This document shows, one piece after another, positions 27,101 to 33,814 of a DNA stretch of 64,000 nucleotides. Numbering within the stretch: the stretch's first letter is position 1; each line of letters begins with the position of its first letter. The DNA is taken from NCBI GenBank assembly GCA_002428965.1, contig DIYI01000004.1, positions 62,001 to 126,000 of the forward strand, given 5' to 3'. Made by a program: the position numbers and the translations under genes. The stretch is from Jejuia sp. UBA6058. GTDB taxonomy: Bacteria > Bacteroidota > Bacteroidia > Flavobacteriales > Flavobacteriaceae. Below the pieces are notes generated by a model, which saw only the letters and a list, made by a program, of their open reading frames with translations, did no database searches and had not been told where the DNA came from.

Positions 27101-28385
27101 TAGCATTTTCAATTTTACCATAATCAGAACCTTCATTCACACTATTTTGAAGTGAACCAAAACCATTCTGAGCAGTGGCAATATCTCTAATTTGCTCGGT
27201 AAGGACTGATCCGCTGCCAATAGTAGTTGGGTCTAAGTTATTATTTCCATTATCTGGAAATGCTCCTGGACCAACCAAAACACCCACCTGATCAGAAAAC
27301 AATTTATCGCTTTCACCTAAATCTTGAAGCGCAACTACATTCCTTACATTATCTGTCCTATTACTTCTATTAGTAATATAAACTTCCAAACGCGTAACCT
27401 GAAGACCTCTATTATTAGGAACTGGATAAGTTCTTAAAGATTCGTCATAAGTATCCCTAAAATATTGTGCTAAGAAAAAGTGCCGATTTTCATCATAATC
27501 TCTAATGAAGAAATCAAATTCTTCTAAAGTTCCTCCACCTTGCGCTACTACTGTATTCCCTTGAGATTGTTGTTCTGCAAATACTCCAGTAATTGTAGTT
27601 CTTCCAAATTGCAACTCTGCTTTAACACCAAATAAACTTTGAGCTCCTGTAATTAGCGAACTATTCAATGGCATATTAACATTACCAATCTCAATTTTTT
27701 TGATAATGTCATCTTCCGTTGGTGTGTAGTCCAACTTTATAATATTTTGAAAATCAAAAGTAGACTGCGTATCATAATTGGCATTTACTTGTAAACGCTC
27801 ACCCACTTTACCCAATAAACTTAGACTAATACGTTGGTCAAAATCAAATGTAAAATTACTTCGGTTTCTTGGTGAAAAAGAAGGATTATCTTGTCTTGAA
27901 AACAAAATCCCCAAATCCATTTCTACAGAACCTTGTGGAATTACTTCTATGGTATTTCCACCAAAAATGGTTTCAAAGAAATTCGAGTTTACATAAAACT
28001 CTGGGAGTAGGTTCTTTTGTTTATCGTCAGCTCCATCTTTTTTACCATCAAAAGCATCAATTTTTTCTTTGTAATAATCCATTAAATTTTGTCTGGCTAC
28101 CAAATCTTGATATTCCTTGGGCGTTAAAATAATGGGATAATTTATATTGAATTCTCCAATCTTTTCGGTATAAATGTACCTATCTGTAATAGGATCATAG
28201 GTGTATTTAGACTCAATACTATTTGCTTTTGGAAATTTAATATTTCCTAAGCTAAAACCAGTTTTAATAGAGTCTTGTGCTTGGGCTGGTTGTTGTGCCA
28301 ATACCACTCCTGATATTAAAAGGAGAGCAACTATGGCAACGTAGGTTTTTACAGATTTATAATAGCTTTGGCTAGTTATTTTCAA
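21183..28385 (-). CDS. sprA: SprA, outer-membrane translocon of the type IX secretion system
   Basis: The 2400-residue exported protein (signal peptide ending near LAQQPAQ) matches SprA/Sov in length, in its many strand-forming segments and in the final barrel strands (TTIRSGFTLRYNFGN). SprA forms the giant 36-strand outer-membrane pore through which T9SS substrates, including gliding adhesins, leave the cell. A Gly/Pro-rich loop (RTAGPPGGGQPAQDSKP) is visible near residue 1910. The start lies 6 bases after the ruvA stop, so it belongs to a maeB-ruvA-sprA transcription unit. The frame is intact over its whole length. Confidence 0.96.
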   Translation of the reverse strand: MKITSQSYYKSVKTYVAIVALLLISGVVLAQQPAQAQDSIKTGFSLGNIKFPKANSIESKYTYDPITDRYIYTEKIGEFNINYPIILTPKEYQDLVARQNLMDYYKEKIDAFDGKKDGADDKQKNLLPEFYVNSNFFETIFGGNTIEVIPQGSVEMDLGILFSRQDNPSFSPRNRSNFTFDFDQRISLSLLGKVGERLQVNANYDTQSTFDFQNIIKLDYTPTEDDIIKKIEIGNVNMPLNSSLITGAQSLFGVKAELQFGRTTITGVFAEQQSQGNTVVAQGGGTLEEFDFFIRDYDENRHFFLAQYFRDTYDESLRTYPVPNNRGLQVTRLEVYITNRSNRTDNVRNVVALQDLGESDKLFSDQVGVLVGPGAFPDNGNNNLDPTTIGSGSVLTEQIRDIATAQNGFGSLQNSVNEGSDYGKIENARKLIDGQEYTFNRDLGYISLNQRLNADEVLAVAYQFTVGGKVYQVGEFANDGINPNEVKRNDDGEVTQVTNKALVLKMLKSAVTNVQQPIWDLMMKNVYDTGAFNLSQDDFTLNIFYNEASPLNFISPVEGTSFPLFDNHTPTISGDDKEIQETTLIRLFNWDKLNFNNDPQGNGDGFFDFVPGITVQPQNGKIIFTKVEPFGKYLFDVLDDPNSPGDYEADIYTNPNQEKYVYDILYKSTKIAALEEAEKNKFKLKGRYSSSGGGDGIPIGAFNVPRGSVRVTAGGRVLVEGVDYTVNYQLGRVQILDEALKASNTPIQVSTENNAVFGQQTRRFTGINVEHKFNDNFVIAGTLLNLNERPITQKANFGSEPTNNTIFGFNGNFSSEVPFLTRMVNKLPNIDTDVPSNISLRGEFAYLAPGAPNGTDLNGEATSYIDDFEGTQNAIDLKAQQSWFLSSRPLDLTGSPGNDQAGIENGYGRGMLNWYSIDPIFYSVRRPDGISDQDLSSLYTSRVFINELFPEQDLVQGQNSVLFSLDLAYYPEERGPYNFNPMANSTPANQRWAGITRQLTSTDLEQANVEYIEFWLQDPFQENPSNPGGKLVFNLGNVSEDVIKDGRKLYENGLPEDGNIELLPETEWGSVVPLNQSLVYAFDTTGEERTNQDVGYDGYSDADEIEKFGTAFGEDPSNDNYAYFLDAEGGIFERYKRFNGVEGNTPDTFSDTQRANNPQPDVEDINRDNTMNTIDSYYEYELDITPATLNINNEFIVDTKNVESESEDNRRVLPNGDIVYPKWYLFRIPVTRSTRAVGGITDFRSVRFVRTYLKEFTQNTVFRFGTLDLVRSDWRRYNQSLEADNDDPADDGTEFSVGIVGTIDNEGSYVRPPGIEPEQLFNNNTVVRQNEQALVLNACDLESEDSRAVFKNINIDMRQYKRIRMFLHAQDEDYGFVDNDAERLVGFMRIGNDLNDNYYQIELPLVKSPNGSIDRRDVWPLENEINLPIDVLAKIKAEGIANGTLNSGEPTFFDVVGEDVVEVLNPLTGYVIGQHRVAIKGNPNFGDVRTLMVGVKNVTNSDVCANVWFNELRLSDLDNEGGWAAVVSMDTNIADFANISATGRQSTSGFGTLEQGPSERALEDVKQYDVVTNVNVGQLLPKKWGVQIPFNYAQGVEVITPKFDQFYKDLKLDDRIDAEDTQEGKDRVREQSEDYTRRQSINFIGVRKNRTTDKTPRFYDVENFTFNYSYNKVEHRDFEIENSVNKTLRTGANYAFNFNPVKVEPFKKNDSLFTGKYWKFLKDFNLNLLPTSLAINSDINRQFNRQKFREIDLTGNNIGIDELFRRNYTFDFQYTINYNLTEALQLNFTAANNNIVRNYFINDDLIAGEQDPRLDVWDGFLDFGDPNRQTQRLGITYQLPLNKIPTLSFIDATYDYSGDFQWQKGSDLFGFEFGQDIHTIQNSNTHRLNTSLDMNRLYRYLGLVKKPVRTVRTRTRTAGPPGGGQPAQDSKPKNANKLGTKWLNAGIDILTSIKRVQINYSENNGTFIPGYTNTPGFIGTLKPSFGFTFGSQSDVRQDLARRGWLTSFQEFNQQFTQTHTEQLDISASLEPVRDLKIDITGNKTYFENFAENFRVDVNNNNEYVSLTPNTFGNFNISTVLIRTAFGKSDETGSDAFQDFRDNRLTIARRLASATGADVNDVDAEGYPRGFGKTSQAVLLPAFLAAYTGQDASDVKLGAFRNVPIPNWDLKYTGFMKFKWFKKNFRRFSVTHGYRSTYNINQFQTNLDYQQPFYNLDYDSPFNDGAKDQSGNYKNARLFSNINLTEMFSPLVRIDMEMKNSIKILAEVKKDRLLSLSFDNNLLTEVIGNEYALGLGYRIKDVRIKSQLAGPKKRIVSDLNMKADISVRDNKTIVRYLDLDNNQITSGQTIWGLKYSADYAFSRNLTAIFYFDYAFADYAISTAFPQTTIRSGFTLRYNFGN

Positions 28386-28391
28386 AATCTT

Positions 28392-28973
28392 TTATAAATT
28401 TTTTAGAGCTTGTTTTATAATGGTTTCGACATCTGCGTCTGGTTGAGACACCATAATTTTGTCCACAACACGTTCTGCCTGCTTCTTTGCAAAACCAAGA
28501 ACTTCTAAAGCAGATAACGCTTCATTTTTATTGGTATTGTCCTTAGAAACTGAAACTTCATCTATATCGTAAACCTTTAGAACTTTATCTTTTAAATCAA
28601 TTATTACTCGTTGGGCTGTTTTTGCTCCAATGCCTTTGATAGATTGAATCAACGCAACATCTCCAGTTGCAATTCCTTCCCGTACTTGTTTAGGCGTCAA
28701 TGATGACAACATAGTTCTTGCTGTACTTGCACCAATCCCACTAACCGACAACAGCAATCTAAAAATTTCGCGTTCTGCCAAAGATGAGAACCCAAACAAG
28801 GTATGAGAATCCTCCTTAACCTGAAGATGCGTATATAATTTTAGTGATTCATTATCAGGTATTTGAGAGTAGGTATGCAACGAAATATTCAACAGATATC
28901 CCACACCATTACAATCAATGACTACGTCCGTTGGATTCTTTTCAACAAGTTTTCCTTGAATATGTGTAATCAT
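28392..28973 (-). CDS. ruvA: Holliday junction branch migration protein RuvA
   Basis: The 193-residue protein has the N-terminal OB-fold (MITHIQGKLVEKNPTDVVIDCNGVGY, in part), two helix-hairpin-helix motifs (LLSVSGIGASTARTML and IQSIKGIGAKTAQRVIIDL) and the C-terminal domain that touches RuvB. RuvA binds four-way junctions and loads RuvB. It sits between the malic enzyme gene (51 bases upstream) and sprA (6 bases downstream). ruvB is encoded separately, 3.4 kb upstream. Confidence 0.97.
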   Translation of the reverse strand: MITHIQGKLVEKNPTDVVIDCNGVGYLLNISLHTYSQIPDNESLKLYTHLQVKEDSHTLFGFSSLAEREIFRLLLSVSGIGASTARTMLSSLTPKQVREGIATGDVALIQSIKGIGAKTAQRVIIDLKDKVLKVYDIDEVSVSKDNTNKNEALSALEVLGFAKKQAERVVDKIMVSQPDADVETIIKQALKNL

Positions 28974-29024
28974 GTAAGCCCCTCTTAATCCGCCAAATGT
29001 AATGAAATTATCGGTTTTTAAACA

Positions 29025-31319
29025 CTAAGAAATGTCTTTTTCCAATTCCCACATCTCTTTATTTTGCGCATCTATAACAGCTATTGCCGTCATATTAACA
29101 ATTTCATCCACGCTAGCATCTAACTGTAAAATATGAACTGGTTTATTCATACCCATCATAATTGGTCCTATGGAATCTGCCTCATTTAATTCTTTTAACA
29201 ACTTATAAGTGATGTTTGCTGAATCAAGATTAGGAAAAATTAAGCTATTTACTTTTCTCCCCACTAGTTTTGAAAAAGGAAACTGATCACGCAACATTTC
29301 ATCATTAAGCGCAAAATCTGTTTGCAATTCACCATCCACTAACAAATCGGGATAGTGTCTATGAAGCATCTCTACAGCCTCCCTCACTTTTGAAGCTTTT
29401 TGATTGTCTGAAGATCCAAAATTTGAATAGGATGTCATCGCCATAACAGGCTCAAAACCAAAAGTTTTTATAACTTTTGACGTCATAATTGCAATTTTAG
29501 CTAAGTCTTTTGCAGTAGGATCTATATTAATAGACGTATCACTTAAAAATAATGGCCCACGCTTAGTCATCATAACGTTAGTAGTAGCAATTCTAGTTGC
29601 TCCTTTAGCCATTCCAATAAGTTCTAACATCGGCTTTACTACAGTAGGATAACTTCTTGAGTATCCTGAAATAAGCGCATCAGCATCTCCTTCATTAACC
29701 ATCATTGCTGCAAAATAATTACGCTCTCGCATTAAGCGTTTCGCTGCATAAAAAGTAACACCTCTTCGTTTGCGCTGTTCCCAATATATACGCCCGTATC
29801 TTTCTTTTCTTTCATTCTCCTCCTCAGTTTTCGGATCTATAATTGTTATGTCCGCTTCAAAATCAATTTTCTTCATCAATCCTTCAATCGTTTCCTTTCT
29901 TCCTAATAAAATGGGAATAGCGATGCCCTCTTCATGCACAATTTGAGCTGCCTTTAGTACTGCTAATTGATCTGCCTCTGCAAAAACAACACGTTTTGGG
30001 TTTAATTTAGCGCGATTCAATAGCAATCTAACTAATTTATTATCCGAACCTAAACGCTCTCTTAGAGTATTTTTATATTTCTTCCAATCTTTAATTGGTT
30101 CCTGCGCCACACCACTTTCCATTGCAGCTTTTGCTACAGCAGGCGGCACCTCCGCTATTAATCTTGGATCGAATGGTTTTGGTATGATGTAGTTTCTTCC
30201 AAAAGCTAAACGTGTTTGTCCGTAGGCTACATTAACCTGTTCTGGCACAGGCTCTTTAGCCAATGCAGCTAAAGATTTAACGGCCGCCATCTTCATTTCC
30301 TCATTTATGGCTGTAGCTCGCACATCTAAAGCACCTCTGAAAATAAATGGAAAACCTAGTACATTGTTTACTTGATTAGGATGATCGCTACGTCCGGTAG
30401 CCATAATAATATCATCTCTGGTATCAACTGCTAACTGATATTTAATTTCAGGATCTGGATTCGCCATAGCAAAAACTACAGGGTCTTTCGCCATAGTTTT
30501 TAACATTTCTGGTGACAAAATATCGGCCATTGACAAACCGATAAAAACGTCAGCATCTATCATCGCCTCCTCAAGAGTATCTATTTTTCTATCTGTGGCA
30601 AATTCGGCTTTTTGAGACGTTAAGTTATCTCTATCACTTCGTATAACACCTTTACTATCTAGCATTACCATATTCTCCCGTCTTGCACCAAAAGATTGGT
30701 ATAAACGTGAACATGAAATTGCCGCAGCTCCTGCACCGCTTATCACAATTTTTACCTCTTCAATTTTCTTGTCAATTAACTCTAGTGCGTTTATTAATGC
30801 AGCTGCGGAAATAATAGCAGTACCATGTTGATCATCATGCATTACCGGAATATCTAACTCTTCTTTAAGCCTCTTCTCAATCTCAAAAGCTTCTGGTGCT
30901 TTAATATCTTCCAAGTTAATGCCTCCAAAAGTTGGTGCAATATTTTTAACGGTTTCAATAAATGCATCAACATTTTTAGTGTCAACCTCAATATCAAAAA
31001 CATCAATATCCGCAAATATTTTAAACAGTAACCCTTTACCTTCCATAACAGGCTTAGACGCCTCTGGACCTATATCTCCAAGCCCTAAAACCGCAGTACC
31101 ATTTGAAATTACAGCTACTAGGTTTCCTTTTGCGGTATAGCGATACGCATTATTTTTATCCTTTTCAATTTCTAAACAGGGTTCGGCAACTCCAGGGGAA
31201 TAAGCAAGAGATAGATCTCTTTGGCTTGCATATTTTTTAGTTGGAATAACAGCAATTTTACCAGGAGTAGGTTTTGCATGATACACAAGCGCCTCTCTGC
31301 GTTTACTTTCTTCGCTCAT
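29025..31319 (-). CDS. maeB: NADP-dependent malic enzyme with C-terminal phosphotransacetylase-like domain
   Basis: The 764-residue protein joins an N-terminal malic enzyme (about 1-410; motifs LAYSPGVAEPC, GNLVAVISNGTAVLGLGDIG in part, the nucleotide-binding VISGAGAAAISC) to a C-terminal phosphate acetyltransferase-like domain (about 430-764). This is the MaeB architecture. It oxidatively decarboxylates malate to pyruvate; the phosphotransacetylase-like part is generally regulatory, sensing acetyl-CoA. It leads the maeB-ruvA-sprA unit and has a -7 box 24 bases ahead of its start. Confidence 0.96.
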   Translation of the reverse strand: MSEESKRREALVYHAKPTPGKIAVIPTKKYASQRDLSLAYSPGVAEPCLEIEKDKNNAYRYTAKGNLVAVISNGTAVLGLGDIGPEASKPVMEGKGLLFKIFADIDVFDIEVDTKNVDAFIETVKNIAPTFGGINLEDIKAPEAFEIEKRLKEELDIPVMHDDQHGTAIISAAALINALELIDKKIEEVKIVISGAGAAAISCSRLYQSFGARRENMVMLDSKGVIRSDRDNLTSQKAEFATDRKIDTLEEAMIDADVFIGLSMADILSPEMLKTMAKDPVVFAMANPDPEIKYQLAVDTRDDIIMATGRSDHPNQVNNVLGFPFIFRGALDVRATAINEEMKMAAVKSLAALAKEPVPEQVNVAYGQTRLAFGRNYIIPKPFDPRLIAEVPPAVAKAAMESGVAQEPIKDWKKYKNTLRERLGSDNKLVRLLLNRAKLNPKRVVFAEADQLAVLKAAQIVHEEGIAIPILLGRKETIEGLMKKIDFEADITIIDPKTEEENERKERYGRIYWEQRKRRGVTFYAAKRLMRERNYFAAMMVNEGDADALISGYSRSYPTVVKPMLELIGMAKGATRIATTNVMMTKRGPLFLSDTSINIDPTAKDLAKIAIMTSKVIKTFGFEPVMAMTSYSNFGSSDNQKASKVREAVEMLHRHYPDLLVDGELQTDFALNDEMLRDQFPFSKLVGRKVNSLIFPNLDSANITYKLLKELNEADSIGPIMMGMNKPVHILQLDASVDEIVNMTAIAVIDAQNKEMWELEKDIS

Positions 31320-31343
31320 TATGGATTAGTTTTTAGTAGGCTT

Positions 31344-31351
31344 CAAATATA
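31344..31351 (-). promoter_or_regulatory. -7 box upstream of maeB-ruvA-sprA
   Basis: The minus strand reads TATATTTG, matching TAnnTTTG, 24 bases before the maeB ATG and within the 54-base gap after queG. No clear -33 TTG is seen at the usual distance, so the call rests on the -7 box and position. Confidence 0.5.
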
Positions 31352-31373
31352 CTAATCCTATTAAATGATACCC

Positions 31374-32339
31374 TTAATCTTTTAAAAAATTGATGTTTCT
31401 TTTTAATCCAGAAAACTTTGTGCGCTTTACTGCAGATTTTTTAAAAACTTCTCTAAAAGTATCTTCAGTTATCTCTTCCCAATCCTTTTTTGACATAGAC
31501 AATAGCTCTGGATGTGGATTGAATAATGGTTCTGAATGTGCCTTTGAAAAGCGATTCCAAGGACATACATCTTGACAGACATCGCACCCAAACATCCAAT
31601 CGTCAAATTTACCTTTAAAATCTGTTGGAATATTATCTTTCAGTTCTATAGTGAAGTATGAAATACATTTACTACCATCGACTACATAAGGCTCAACAAT
31701 CGCTTGTGTTGGGCACGCATCGATGCATGCAGTACAAGTGCCACAATGATCGGTTACAGGCGCGTCATATTCTAGCTCTAAATCTATGATCAATTCGGCA
31801 ATAAAATAAAACGATCCTACCTGTTGGGTTAATAAATTACTATGTTTCCCAATCCATCCTAAGCCAGATTTTGCGGCCCAAGCTTTATCTAAAACTGGCG
31901 CGGAATCTACAAAGGCTCTTCCATGAACTTCTCCTATTTCATCTTGAATAAAATGTAACAGTGATTTTAGTTTGTCTTTTATGACGAAGTGATAATCTGT
32001 TCCATATGCATATTTTGAGAGCTTATAACTCTCAGTATTTTGAACTTCGGAAGGGTAATAATTGAGCAACAATGACACCACGCTTTTTGAGTCTTCTACT
32101 AATTTCGTGGGGTCTAAACGCTTATCAAAATGGTTTTCCATATAATGCATCTCTCCATGCATATTTTGGTTTAGCCATTTTTCTAAACGTGGCGCTTCTT
32201 CTTCTAAAAACTCGGCTTTACTTATACCACAAGACAAAAAACCGAGGCGTTTTGCTTCGGTTTTGATGAGAGAAGCCCTCTCTCTAGCTCTCTCCCTAGA
32301 GGAGAGAGAACTCATACTCAAGTTTTTCTTTCTATTCAT
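31374..32339 (-). CDS. queG: Epoxyqueuosine reductase QueG with repeat-derived N-terminus
   Basis: The 321-residue protein contains the cobalamin-binding catalytic part (KRLGFLSCGISKAEFLEEEAPRLEKWL, in part) and two ferredoxin clusters, CGTCTACIDACP with a later Cys, and CDVCQDVCPWNR. QueG carries out the last step of queuosine synthesis in tRNA. The first about 22 residues (including SSLSSRERARERAS) are encoded by a palindromic repeat-like element at 32275-32310, and no other start lies before the conserved region. The start could be the ATG at 32339 or the one at 32315. Confidence 0.93.
   Translation of the reverse strand: MNRKKNLSMSSLSSRERARERASLIKTEAKRLGFLSCGISKAEFLEEEAPRLEKWLNQNMHGEMHYMENHFDKRLDPTKLVEDSKSVVSLLLNYYPSEVQNTESYKLSKYAYGTDYHFVIKDKLKSLLHFIQDEIGEVHGRAFVDSAPVLDKAWAAKSGLGWIGKHSNLLTQQVGSFYFIAELIIDLELEYDAPVTDHCGTCTACIDACPTQAIVEPYVVDGSKCISYFTIELKDNIPTDFKGKFDDWMFGCDVCQDVCPWNRFSKAHSEPLFNPHPELLSMSKKDWEEITEDTFREVFKKSAVKRTKFSGLKRNINFLKD
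32275..32310 (-). repeat. REP-like palindrome inside the 5' end of queG
   Basis: An 8-bp perfect stem CTCTCTCC (32288-32295) / GGAGAGAG (32301-32308) with a 5-base loop is followed, in queG sense, by CTAGAGAGAGGGCT. It shares its plan (hairpin, then a TAG-containing tail ending in GAGCT or GGGCT) with the inverted copy at 32347-32375. It lies in frame within the QueG N-terminal codons. Confidence 0.65.
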
Positions 32340-32346
32340 AATATTT

Positions 32347-32375
32347 CCTCCCCTTTGGAGAGGTTAGGTGGAGCT
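32347..32375 (+). repeat. REP-like palindrome abutting the ruvB stop codon
   Basis: CCTCCCC (32347-32353) and GGAGAGG (32357-32363) form a stem with one mismatch and a TTT loop, followed by TTAGGTGGAGCT. It is the same kind of element as the one at 32275-32310 but in the opposite orientation, and ends exactly one base before the ruvB stop codon. I recall CCTCCCC-TTTGG-GGAGG type repeats between genes in Bacteroidota. Confidence 0.6.
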
Positions 32376-33398
32376 TTAGAACAATCCACCTTGAATATTG
32401 CCTTTAATCTTACCCAAATGTTTATAAGCTTGTTCGGTAACTTCACGTCCGCGAGGGGTGCGCATGATAAATCCTTGCTGAATTAAGAAAGGCTCATACA
32501 CCTCTTCAATAGTTTCAGGGCTTTCACTTACTGCAGTGGCTATTGTGGAAATACCAACAGGCCCGCCTTTGAATTTATCAATAATGGTAGATAAAATTTT
32601 GTTATCCATTTCATCTAAACCATGGGCGTCTACATTTAAGGCTTCTAAAGCAAATTTTGCAATTGCAATATCTATTTTACCATTGCCTTTTATTTGCGCA
32701 AAATCACGAACACGACGTAATAAGGCATTGGCAATTCTTGGTGTACCGCGACTACGTCCAGCAATTTCAATAGCAGCTTCCATAGTAATCGGTACATTTA
32801 ATATTGATGCACTACGTTGCACTATTGTTGTGAGTAAATCGGTTTTATAATATTGTAATCTGCTTTGAATACCAAAACGTGCGCGCATTGGTGAGGTTAG
32901 TAATCCTGAACGTGTTGTTGCTCCAACTAAGGTAAAAGGACTCAAATTAATTTGAACAGTACGTGCATTCGGTCCTGTTTCAATCATGATATCGATCTTG
33001 TAATCCTCCATAGCAGAATAGAGATATTCCTCAACAATAGGGCTTAAACGATGAATTTCATCAATAAATAAAACGTCACGCTCATCTAGATTTGTAAGTA
33101 AACCCGCAAGATCCCCTGGTTTGTCTAATACTGGACCTGAAGTCACTTTTATACCAACATCTAATTCATTCGCCAAAATATGTGCCAGTGTGGTTTTACC
33201 TAATCCTGGAGGTCCATGAAATAAGGTGTGATCTAAAGCTTCTCCTCTTAAATTGGCGGCTTTTACAAAAACTTGAAGGTTTTCTAATACCTGATCTTGC
33301 CCTGTAAAGTCATCAAAAGCTAAAGGTCTTAACTTTTTTTCTACGTCTATTTCTTCAGGCGAAAAATTAGTATTGGTTGGATCTAGGTTCTCGTTCAT
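32376..33398 (-). CDS. ruvB: Holliday junction branch migration helicase RuvB
   Basis: The 340-residue AAA+ ATPase has Walker A HGPPGLGKTT (61-70), Walker B VLFIDEIHR (109-117), sensor motif GATTRSGLLTSPMRARFG (in part) and the C-terminal winged helix (RTPRGREVTEQAYKHLG). It drives branch migration with RuvA. Its stop abuts a REP-like palindrome that separates it from queG by 36 bases. Confidence 0.98.
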   Translation of the reverse strand: MNENLDPTNTNFSPEEIDVEKKLRPLAFDDFTGQDQVLENLQVFVKAANLRGEALDHTLFHGPPGLGKTTLAHILANELDVGIKVTSGPVLDKPGDLAGLLTNLDERDVLFIDEIHRLSPIVEEYLYSAMEDYKIDIMIETGPNARTVQINLSPFTLVGATTRSGLLTSPMRARFGIQSRLQYYKTDLLTTIVQRSASILNVPITMEAAIEIAGRSRGTPRIANALLRRVRDFAQIKGNGKIDIAIAKFALEALNVDAHGLDEMDNKILSTIIDKFKGGPVGISTIATAVSESPETIEEVYEPFLIQQGFIMRTPRGREVTEQAYKHLGKIKGNIQGGLF

Positions 33399-33447
33399 TA
33401 TTATAGTGTAGCTTCACCGATTGACCTTTCGGATATTTTAAAAATAT

Positions 33448-33663
33448 TTAAATGGGCAAAACATTTGAGGATTTTATAAAATATACAAGAGTTATTACTA
33501 TTACAGCACTTACTCCAATAACAAAATCCCAATGATAAATACTGAAAAGCTCCTTTCTAGTTGGTTTTCTGCCATTTAATCTCTTAAACCTGTTATATAC
33601 TAATTTGTGAATACCATAACCCACTATTACAAATAAAACTATTGCAGCTATATAATACACCAT
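33448..33663 (-). CDS. Small two-helix membrane protein, unknown
   Basis: The 71-residue protein has a membrane helix at each end (YIAAIVLFVIVGYGIHKLVY; FVIGVSAVIVITLVYFI) joined by a basic loop (NRFKRLNGRKPTRKEL). I do not recognise a family. It lies 49 bases upstream of ruvB on the same strand and could be co-transcribed with it. The reading frame is consistent with coding, but short, hydrophobic open frames carry some risk of being spurious. Confidence 0.6.
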   Translation of the reverse strand: MVYYIAAIVLFVIVGYGIHKLVYNRFKRLNGRKPTRKELFSIYHWDFVIGVSAVIVITLVYFIKSSNVLPI

Positions 33664-33745
33664 ATTCTCATCAATTAGTATGATAAAAATACATAAAACA
33701 AATGACTTGCTTGGAGACTAATGAATTTTAGAAGCCTATTAAAAA

Positions 33746-33784
33746 AAGCCTCTCAATCTTAGTAGTTGCAAGAAAGAAAGGCTT
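33746..33784 (-). terminator. Possible terminator of the adhesin-PorP/SprF-OmpA operon
   Basis: A 9-bp stem GAAAGGCTT (33776-33784) / AAGCCTCTC (33746-33754) with one G-U pair and a long loop of 21 bases is followed on the minus strand by a run of T (TTTTTTTAAT from the stem). It lies 31 bases after the OmpA-family stop. The long loop makes it weaker than the other terminators here. Confidence 0.45.
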
Positions 33785-33814
33785 CAGGGGCTTTTGGTTG
33801 GCATAAAATGGTGT

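Noticed and set aside
32239..32266. Hairpin AAACCGAGGCG / GCTTCGGTTTT-like with T-run on the + strand as a terminator
   Set aside because: It lies wholly within conserved QueG codons (TEAKRLGF) and no + strand gene ends before it; the pairing is imperfect.
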